Below are positions 30,043 to 35,767 of a stretch of 35,767 nucleotides of DNA, in pieces. The first letter of the stretch is position 1, and every line of letters starts with the position of its first letter. Below the pieces are notes generated by a model. It saw only the letters and a program-made list of their open reading frames with translations. It searched no databases and was not told the DNA's origin. The position numbers and the translations under genes are program-made. The DNA is from Polynucleobacter kasalickyi (GTDB lineage Bacteria; Pseudomonadota; Gammaproteobacteria; Burkholderiales; Burkholderiaceae): NCBI RefSeq assembly GCF_900176405.1, contig NZ_FWXJ01000019.1, positions 1 to 35,767 on the forward strand, in the 5' to 3' direction.

Positions 30043-30447
30043 ATGGCAAAACCACAACAATCGAACGCGTCTTCTCGTGTACGTAAAAAAGTTAAGAAAA
30101 ATATTGCTGACGGCATCGCTCACGTGCATGCGTCGTTCAACAATACGATCGTAACTATTACTGATCGCCAAGGAAATGCGCTTTCTTGGGCTACTTCAGG
30201 TGGACAAGGCTTTAAAGGCTCAAGAAAATCTACACCTTTTGCTGCTCAGGTTGCTGCTGAAGTTGCTGGTAAAGCAGCAATTGAATGCGGTATCAAAAAT
30301 TTGGAAGTTCAAATTAAAGGCCCTGGACCTGGTCGTGAATCAGCTGTTAGAGCATTAAATGCTTTAGGCATCAAAATTACTGAAATTCAGGATGTAACAC
30401 CCGTTCCACACAACGGATGTCGCCCTCCAAAGCGCCGTCGTATTTAA
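30043..30447 (+). CDS. rpsK: 30S ribosomal protein S11
   Basis: S11 lies on the 30S platform near the Shine-Dalgarno helix and E site. The 134-residue protein (E. coli 129) has the conserved [19 protein letters not shown] and ends [17 protein letters not shown]. The slightly longer N terminus ([16 protein letters not shown]) fits Burkholderiales. The asparagine in PHNG is the usual isoaspartate site. An 85-base structured gap follows before rpsD. Confidence 0.98.
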   Translation: MAKPQQSNASSRVRKKVKKNIADGIAHVHASFNNTIVTITDRQGNALSWATSGGQGFKGSRKSTPFAAQVAAEVAGKAAIECGIKNLEVQIKGPGPGRESAVRALNALGIKITEIQDVTPVPHNGCRPPKRRRI

Positions 30448-30532
30448 TACATACTTCGGTTTTATTTAAGCCCACTGTTCAATTAAAATTGAACTAACCT
30501 TTGCGTAAGCAAAGGCAAAGAAAGGAAGAAAC
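30448..30532 (+). promoter_or_regulatory. rpsD leader with two hairpins, candidate S4 operator
   Basis: The gap is 85 bases where neighbouring gaps are about 15-25. It contains a palindrome, GTTCAATTAAAATTGAAC (30477-30494), and a second hairpin CCTTTGC (30498-30504) with GCAAAGG (30509-30515) closed by a GTAA tetraloop, a GNRA type. The ribosome binding site AAAGGAAG lies 7 bases further on. S4 represses its own synthesis in E. coli (from the rpsM leader) and in Bacillus (from an rpsD leader). A role for this leader in S4 control is inferred. Confidence 0.5.
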
Positions 30533-31156
30533 GTGGCACGTTATATAGGCCCTAAGGCTAAATTATCACGTCGGGAAGGTACCGACTTATTTCTAAAAAG
30601 CGCACGTCGTGCTTTATCAGATAAATGTAAATTAGACAGTAAACCTGGTCAACATGGTAGAACATCTGGTGCAAGAACATCAGACTACGGTAACCAGTTA
30701 CGCGAAAAGCAAAAAGTAAAAAGAATGTACGGCATTTTAGAGCGTCAATTTAGACGTTATTTTGCTGAAGCTGATCGCCGTAAAGGTAATACAGGTGAAA
30801 CTTTATTGTTATTACTAGAATCACGTTTAGATAACGTTGTTTATAGAATGGGTTTTGGTTCTACTCGCTCTGAAGCTAGACAATTAGTTTCACATAAAGC
30901 CATTTTGATCAATGGCGAAGTTGCTAATATTCCATCCATGCAAGTGAAGCCTGGTGATGTTGTTGCAATTCGTGATAAAGCTAAAAAGCAAACGCGCGTA
31001 CAAGAGTCTTTAACACTCTCACAGCAGATCGGACAACCAAGTTGGGTTTCTGTTGATACAACAAAACTTGAAGGTGTTTTCAAGAAAACTCCTGACAGAG
31101 ACGAAATTAGTGGTGATATCAACGAAAGTTTAATTGTCGAACTTTATTCGCGTTAA
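30533..31156 (+). CDS. rpsD: 30S ribosomal protein S4
   Basis: S4 is a primary 16S rRNA binder that nucleates 5'-domain assembly and lines the mRNA entry; it can also act as an antitermination factor. The 207-residue protein has an N-terminal domain without a zinc ribbon (only one cysteine) and the S4 RNA-binding domain ([20 protein letters not shown]). It starts with GTG at 30533 after AAAGGAAG; the protein reads [16 protein letters not shown]. rpoA follows after 26 bases. Confidence 0.98.
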   Translation: MARYIGPKAKLSRREGTDLFLKSARRALSDKCKLDSKPGQHGRTSGARTSDYGNQLREKQKVKRMYGILERQFRRYFAEADRRKGNTGETLLLLLESRLDNVVYRMGFGSTRSEARQLVSHKAILINGEVANIPSMQVKPGDVVAIRDKAKKQTRVQESLTLSQQIGQPSWVSVDTTKLEGVFKKTPDRDEISGDINESLIVELYSR

Positions 31157-31182
31157 TTGAGGCATCCCCATAAGGAAAATAT

Positions 31183-32163
31183 ATGCAAACAACACTGCTT
31201 AAGCCCAAAATTATTTCTGTTGAAGCAATTGGCGATAACCAAGCTAAGGTTGTCATGGAGCCATTTGAACGTGGCTATGGCCACACTTTAGGTAATGCAC
31301 TTCGCCGTGTTTTATTGTCTTCTATGTCAGGTTTTGCACCAACCGAAGTTAGTATCGGTGGCGTAGTACATGAGTACTCAACCCTTGATGGCGTTCAGGA
31401 AGATGTTGTCAATCTTCTTTTGAACTTGAAAGGAATCGTATTCAAACTTGAATCACGTGATGAAGTTACATTGATGTTACGTAAAGAAGGTCCTGCAATT
31501 GTTACTGCTGCAGATATTGAATTACCCCATGATGTTACTTTAATTAATCCTGATCACGTGATCGCTAATTTATCTGCTGGTGGTAAATTAGATATGCAAA
31601 TTAAGATTGAAAAAGGTCGTGGATATGTTCCAGGTAATATGCGTAACTACGCTGATGAACAAACTAAATTAATTGGCCGTATCGTTTTAGATGCTTCTTT
31701 TAGCCCAATTACTAGAGTTAGTTATGCCGTTGAATCTGCTCGTGTTGAACAACGTACCGATTTAGATCGTTTAGTCATGACCATTGAAACGAATGGTGTT
31801 ATTTCTCCTGAAGAAGCTATTCGTCAGTCTGCTGGTATTTTGGTTGATCAATTAGTTGTTTTTGCTGCTTTGGAAAACAATCAAATCTTGGGCGACATTC
31901 AAACTAGCCGTTCACCTGTTGTAGATCCGATGTTGTTAAGACCAGTCGATGACTTGGAATTAACAGTTCGTTCTGCGAATTGTTTAAAAGCTGAAAATAT
32001 TTACTACATCGGTGATTTAATCCAAAGATCAGAAAATGAGTTGTTAAAAACTCCTAATCTTGGACGTAAATCTTTAAATGAAATTAAAGATGTTTTGGCT
32101 GCAAGAGGTTTGACTTTAGGTATGAAGTTAGACAATTGGCCGCCTGCTGGTCTTGAGAGATAA
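31183..32163 (+). CDS. rpoA: DNA-directed RNA polymerase subunit alpha
   Basis: The alpha dimer nucleates polymerase assembly and its C-terminal domain binds UP elements and activators. The 326-residue protein (E. coli 329) has the N-terminal assembly domain with [18 protein letters not shown] (near 30-47) and the C-terminal domain with [18 protein letters not shown] and [18 protein letters not shown]. It sits between rpsD and rplQ, the conserved alpha order, so alpha is co-expressed with ribosomal proteins. Confidence 0.99.
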   Translation: MQTTLLKPKIISVEAIGDNQAKVVMEPFERGYGHTLGNALRRVLLSSMSGFAPTEVSIGGVVHEYSTLDGVQEDVVNLLLNLKGIVFKLESRDEVTLMLRKEGPAIVTAADIELPHDVTLINPDHVIANLSAGGKLDMQIKIEKGRGYVPGNMRNYADEQTKLIGRIVLDASFSPITRVSYAVESARVEQRTDLDRLVMTIETNGVISPEEAIRQSAGILVDQLVVFAALENNQILGDIQTSRSPVVDPMLLRPVDDLELTVRSANCLKAENIYYIGDLIQRSENELLKTPNLGRKSLNEIKDVLAARGLTLGMKLDNWPPAGLER

Positions 32164-32178
32164 TAGAAAGGAAGTATC

Positions 32179-32571
32179 ATGCGTCACGGAAACGGACTGC
32201 GTAAATTAAACCGCACATCATCACATCGCTTAGCGATGTTACGTAACATGTCAAATTCATTGTTGCAACATGAATTGATTAAGACAACATTGCCTAAAGC
32301 AAAAGAATTGCGTCGGGTAGTTGAGCCTTTAATCACTTTAGGCAAAAAGGATAACTTAGCAAATCGTCGCTTAGCATTCAATCGCTTGCGTGATAGAGAA
32401 ATGGTTACTAAATTATTCAATGAATTAGGACCTCGTTATGCTGCTCGTCCAGGTGGATATACACGTATTTTAAAATTTGGTTTCAGAGTTGGTGATAATG
32501 CACCGATGGCATTGGTTGAGTTAGTTGACCGTCCAGAAATCGATCTAGATTCAGTTGTAGAAGCCGAATAA
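32179..32571 (+). CDS. rplQ: 50S ribosomal protein L17
   Basis: L17 sits at the outer surface near the tunnel exit. The 130-residue protein (E. coli 127) has [20 protein letters not shown] and the conserved [22 protein letters not shown] pattern (in part [16 protein letters not shown]). It is the last gene of the ribosomal block, 15 bases after rpoA, and is followed by a strong terminator. Confidence 0.98.
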   Translation: MRHGNGLRKLNRTSSHRLAMLRNMSNSLLQHELIKTTLPKAKELRRVVEPLITLGKKDNLANRRLAFNRLRDREMVTKLFNELGPRYAARPGGYTRILKFGFRVGDNAPMALVELVDRPEIDLDSVVEAE

Positions 32572-32591
32572 ATTTTCTTTTAAGAAGATTC

Positions 32592-32625
32592 AAAGCCAGA
32601 AGATTTAAACATCTTCTGGCTTTTT
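32592..32625 (+). terminator. Rho-independent terminator after rplQ
   Basis: A perfect 13-bp stem (32592-32604 with 32611-32623) has a six-base TTAAAC loop and ends in a run of five T's (32621-32625). It lies 20 bases after rplQ and is the only canonical terminator found after the rRNA terminator at 59-89, so it probably ends the whole ribosomal superoperon. Confidence 0.95.
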
Positions 32626-32679
32626 GCATACGTGAGTTACTATCTTCTGCCACAATGATATTTTATTGATAAATCGACT

Positions 32680-33015
32680 ATGCAATACGAACCAATCATT
32701 GTTCAATTTTCTGCGCCTTCTACGGAGGTTGCTGAATCGATTGGAACACATTTATTACATGAAAAAATGATCGCCTGCGTACACATCAGTAGTCCGGTGA
32801 AGAGTATTTATCATTGGGAAGGTGAAGTAGAGCAATCAACAGAGTGTATCGTTCAGGCAAAGACTTTTAGTATTTTCTGGGCTCCAATCGAAGCAAAGAT
32901 TTTGGAGTTACACCCCTACTCTGTGCCTGAAATTCTCGCTTTACCAATTCGAGACATATCTCATTATTACTACGTTTGGATGATTCAAGAAATTATTGAA
33001 AAAGGTAACAACTAA
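32680..33015 (+). CDS. cutA: Divalent cation tolerance protein CutA
   Basis: CutA family proteins are small trimers with a PII-like fold, linked genetically to copper tolerance; the precise activity is not settled. The 111-residue protein (E. coli 112) has the conserved ACVHISSPVKSIYHWEGEVE pattern and HPYSVPEILALPI followed by YYYVWM near the C terminus. No clear ribosome binding site or promoter was seen upstream. dsbD begins 22 bases later; cutA next to dsbD is also the E. coli arrangement. Confidence 0.93.
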   Translation: MQYEPIIVQFSAPSTEVAESIGTHLLHEKMIACVHISSPVKSIYHWEGEVEQSTECIVQAKTFSIFWAPIEAKILELHPYSVPEILALPIRDISHYYYVWMIQEIIEKGNN

Positions 33016-33037
33016 ATACAAATTTAGATATTCTTAG

Positions 33038-34660
33038 ATGATGCTCAATAAAATCTTTTCGCTAGTAATTTCCTGCCTTGCGACTTTCACTACATTTCAA
33101 TCTGTTGCTAGGACCGAGGAGTTTTTACCTCCGGAAAAAGCCTTTGAAATAAAGGCGATATTAAGCGCTGAGTCATTGACAGTTATTTACAACGCAGCCC
33201 CAGGATATTACATTTATCAAGAATCGATTGCCTTAAGCTTAAAAGATTCCGATGTAAAAATTTTACCAAGCAAGCAACCTCAACCCCACGAAAAGTTCGA
33301 TAATAATTTTCAAAAAATTGTGAAGACTTATGAGGGGGAGGTGCTGTTCGAATATCCCACAAAGTCGTTTCCTGATTTATCGCCGATCCTTTTGGATGTA
33401 ACTGTTCAAGGTTGCGCTTCACAAGGCATCTGTTATCCACCAATGCTCAGACGTCTACTCATACAAGAATATGGTAAAGCCGTAAACTCGATTGACCCCG
33501 AAATGGAATTGTCCACTCAACAGAAAAATTCTAAATTATCTTGGTGGGAAGTATCAGAGGATTTAAATGCCTTAAATCGATTATTAACTAGTACCAGTTT
33601 GCCCATATTATTATTGGTTTTTTTCTTACTAGGTATTGGTTTAGCTTTTACACCATGTATGTTGCCCATGTTGCCAATTTTATCTAGTGTTGTATTTGGT
33701 ACAGTCGACCATCATTTACTACCAAGAAAAAAGACCATCATCTTAGCGATATTTTATGTTCTTGGAATGGCATTCGCCTTTAGCTTAGCGGGGATGGCAA
33801 CAGCATGGTTTGGAGCCGGCATAACCGCAGGTTTACAAAACAGATGGGTCTTGTTGGCCTTTGGGGGCTTAATGCTCATTCTATCTGCTGGCCTTTTAGG
33901 GTTTTATGAATTACAAATGCCACACTCTTGGCAATCACGAGTGGACCATTGGATCGGCAAACATGAAGGTGGAAACCTGTATGGAGTATTTGCTCTTGGC
34001 GCACTTTCCAGTTTAGTAGCGAGCCCTTGCGTCTCAGCGCCATTGGCGGGTGTCTTAACCTTTATTGCCCAGAGTGGACAGATACAACTGGGGGGATTGA
34101 TTCTTTTCGTCATGGCGTGTGGCATGGGTGTGCCTCTCTTACTATTTGCTATTGGCGCGAGCAAAATCGTACCTAGAGCTGGAAAATGGATGTTAAGAGT
34201 GCAAAGATCATTTGGAATATTAATGATCTTGTTGGCTTTTTGGGTCATGTTACCAGCCCTCCAATCTTTTTTTAAGCAACAAGGGGTCAATCAATTTAAG
34301 GTCATTAACGAACTAAAATTTGAGATCGTTACAAAAACTGTAGATCTAGAAGCAAAACTATCTCAAGCGAGAGAAAAAAATAAAAAAACTTTGGTCATTA
34401 TTTCAGCCGACTGGTGCGTAAGTTGTAAAGAGTTAGAAATACAAACCTTAGGGAGTGACATAGTAAAAGCAAAGCTTGCAGAGTATGAACTCATTGAAGT
34501 AGACATTACCGAAATGGGCAAAGACCAAAAAGCATTGTTAAATCAATACAGTATTTTCGGACCTCCTGCAATCCTGATTTTTGATGTCAACGGGGTTGAA
34601 CAAAAGTCGAAAAAAATAGTAGGTGTTGTTGGCCCTCAAAAATTATTATTAGCTCTTTGA
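33038..34660 (+). CDS. dsbD: Thiol:disulfide interchange protein DsbD
   Basis: DsbD moves reducing power from cytoplasmic thioredoxin across the inner membrane to periplasmic proteins such as DsbC and cytochrome c maturation factors. The 540-residue protein has all three domains. A signal peptide (about 1-24) is followed by the periplasmic alpha domain with C126 and C132 (GCASQGICYPP). Eight or so membrane segments (about 186-408) contain C207 (FTPCMLP) and C331 (SPCVSAPLAG). The C-terminal thioredoxin-like domain has WCVSC (C460, C463) and the FGPP cis-proline. All six redox cysteines are present. ATG 33041 is an equally possible start. Confidence 0.96.
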   Translation: MMLNKIFSLVISCLATFTTFQSVARTEEFLPPEKAFEIKAILSAESLTVIYNAAPGYYIYQESIALSLKDSDVKILPSKQPQPHEKFDNNFQKIVKTYEGEVLFEYPTKSFPDLSPILLDVTVQGCASQGICYPPMLRRLLIQEYGKAVNSIDPEMELSTQQKNSKLSWWEVSEDLNALNRLLTSTSLPILLLVFFLLGIGLAFTPCMLPMLPILSSVVFGTVDHHLLPRKKTIILAIFYVLGMAFAFSLAGMATAWFGAGITAGLQNRWVLLAFGGLMLILSAGLLGFYELQMPHSWQSRVDHWIGKHEGGNLYGVFALGALSSLVASPCVSAPLAGVLTFIAQSGQIQLGGLILFVMACGMGVPLLLFAIGASKIVPRAGKWMLRVQRSFGILMILLAFWVMLPALQSFFKQQGVNQFKVINELKFEIVTKTVDLEAKLSQAREKNKKTLVIISADWCVSCKELEIQTLGSDIVKAKLAEYELIEVDITEMGKDQKALLNQYSIFGPPAILIFDVNGVEQKSKKIVGVVGPQKLLLAL

Positions 34661-35767
34661 CATCCTCCTAGCCATGAACTTGATGGCAAGTTTTCTTATT
34701 CGGCCTTATCCAACGCTACTCATTTAATGTATCGGTTGAGAGCGTTCTGATAAAGCGCTAGTGCCATACTTAGGGTTGATTGTTAGGAGGGCCTCAAATA
34801 CTTTCCCATTGCTCAGTGTGGCCAATCTTGCCGCTCTTAAGTCCCGTCACCATGAAACAAATAGTTCGAGTGGCTAGACTTGCCGCACAGCTTAAAAGTG
34901 TAGAAATCGAGAACTACCACCAACTATTTTAATTTGGTACTTTGGGAAACTGTCTCAATGGGCAATGAAATTTATAAAGAGATATTCAAAAATTTCCAAA
35001 GTTGATTATATGGTGATGATAGTAAGATTATTAGGCGTTGTAAGTTCAGTAATCGATAGGCTATTTTGATGAAACAAAACTCGATTAGACGCTTGGTTTG
35101 AGCTGAGTCAATATGTTTTTAAAAGCTTTGATAGGCACTACAGACAATTGCCTGCGAAAAGACACATGACAAGTGTTTACTAACTATTTGGTATTTTTAA
35201 CATTGGAAATTTAAAAGTCTTTTTGCCATCAAAACACAAAGTTGAAGAAAAAAAGATTCGACATGCAGACATTATGTATTCTTAACAAAAGTAGATTAGG
35301 CCATTATGCCTAGATGACTAGATATCAGATAGAAGGATGAATCAAAACCATAGTTAATGAGATACCCTAATTTACACTGCGTAAAATTGTGGAGACAACT
35401 GGTTTGACAGGATCCGATTTAACAATCCTTTGAATAACAAACACCATCACATTGAACTACTTCAAGGTTCGCTTCTAACCCCTAAAAGACGAAGATTAAT
35501 CCACAAAGTAATAAATATTTAAAGATTCGATTATTTCAGGGGATGATTAGACCGACAGAAAGATCTAATTTAAAAATAATTAATGTTGTTAAAAAGAATA
35601 TTTATCGAGTGAATCAACGATCTCGGCAAAAATAAACTCAAAGCAGAGAAAACGAGTCAGAGTGAGCATTGGTGGGGTTGAGAGAGGGGGGAGGAGGAAA
35701 GAATAAAAAGAAAACCGAAATCTTTTCATCTTTTTCGTCAGAAAGTGTTGACAAGGGTAAATAGTTC
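34661..35767. other. 1.1-kb region with no recognisable gene
   Basis: After dsbD no open frame of 60 codons or more exists on either strand. A weak hairpin (GCCAT 34671-34675 with ATGGC 34683-34687, then TTTT) could be the dsbD terminator. An imperfect repeat occurs at 34818-34834 and 34870-34886 (14 of 17 bases equal). One frame stays open from 35073 to 35282 apart from a single TAA at 35181, and the same frame is open again at 35385-35519; I do not recognise either peptide. A 24-base purine run lies at 35680-35703. No tRNA, rRNA, CRISPR or insertion sequence was recognised. It may be a decayed gene, an RNA gene I cannot name, or an intergenic region. Confidence 0.6.
35748..35767 (+). promoter_or_regulatory. 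Possible -35 box of a promoter cut by the window edge
   Basis: A consensus TTGACA lies at 35748-35753 after AT-rich and pyrimidine-rich sequence. With a normal spacer the -10 would fall just outside the window, so it cannot be checked. If real it would drive a + strand gene beyond the edge. Confidence 0.3.

Noticed and set aside
35461..35480. A tRNA T-arm-like string (GGTTCGCTTCTAACC)
   Set aside because: The loop breaks the conserved T-loop pattern and no acceptor or anticodon arms can be placed around it.
34661..35767. hemB pseudogene in the region after dsbD
   Set aside because: I looked for recognisable HemB segments in partial translations and found none; the idea rests only on recalled synteny.

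Overview
This window reads as chromosomal DNA from a betaproteobacterium of the order Burkholderiales. The gene order (tRNA-Tyr, tRNA-Gly, tRNA-Thr, tuf, tRNA-Trp, secE, nusG ... rplQ, cutA, dsbD) and the protein sequences resemble Burkholderiaceae such as Polynucleobacter. That genus-level placement is an inference from memory of the families; no search was run. The DNA is moderately AT-rich by eye (not counted).

Layout. Positions 1-90 are the 3' end of a 5S rRNA and its rho-independent terminator, so an rRNA operon lies just upstream. Positions 195-1864 hold a promoter, three tRNAs, the first tuf gene and tRNA-Trp. Positions 1887-13761 hold secE-nusG, rplKA, rplJL and rpoBC. Positions 13771-18250 are the str operon (rpsL, rpsG, fusA, second tuf). 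Positions 18261-32571 are the S10, spc and alpha gene sets, run together without a break of the usual size at the alpha boundary: rpsJ, rplC, rplD, rplW, rplB, rpsS, rplV, rpsC, rplP, rpmC, rpsQ, rplN, rplX, rplE, rpsN, rpsH, rplF, rplR, rpsE, rpmD, rplO, secY, infA, rpmJ, rpsM, rpsK, rpsD, rpoA, rplQ. A strong terminator at 32592-32625 closes the block. Then come cutA and dsbD, and about 1.1 kb of sequence with no recognisable gene up to the window end.

Together the genes supply the translation and transcription core: ribosomal proteins of both subunits, EF-Tu, EF-G, IF-1, the beta, beta' and alpha subunits of RNA polymerase, NusG, and the SecY and SecE translocon subunits. CutA and DsbD are a separate small unit for metal tolerance and periplasmic thiol redox. 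All protein genes look intact and of family length.

I found no wholly new system. The most interesting structure is in the gaps. At four joints (rpoC/rpsL, tuf/rpsJ, rpsJ/rplC, rpsQ/rplN) a hairpin of 8-11 bp overlaps a sigma70-like promoter. The rplL-rpoB gap carries two hairpins that exclude each other. rpsD has its own structured leader. The two tuf genes differ at only 2 of about 1,200 positions, with homology ending almost exactly at the gene borders. The region after dsbD may be a gene graveyard or may hold an unrecognised element.
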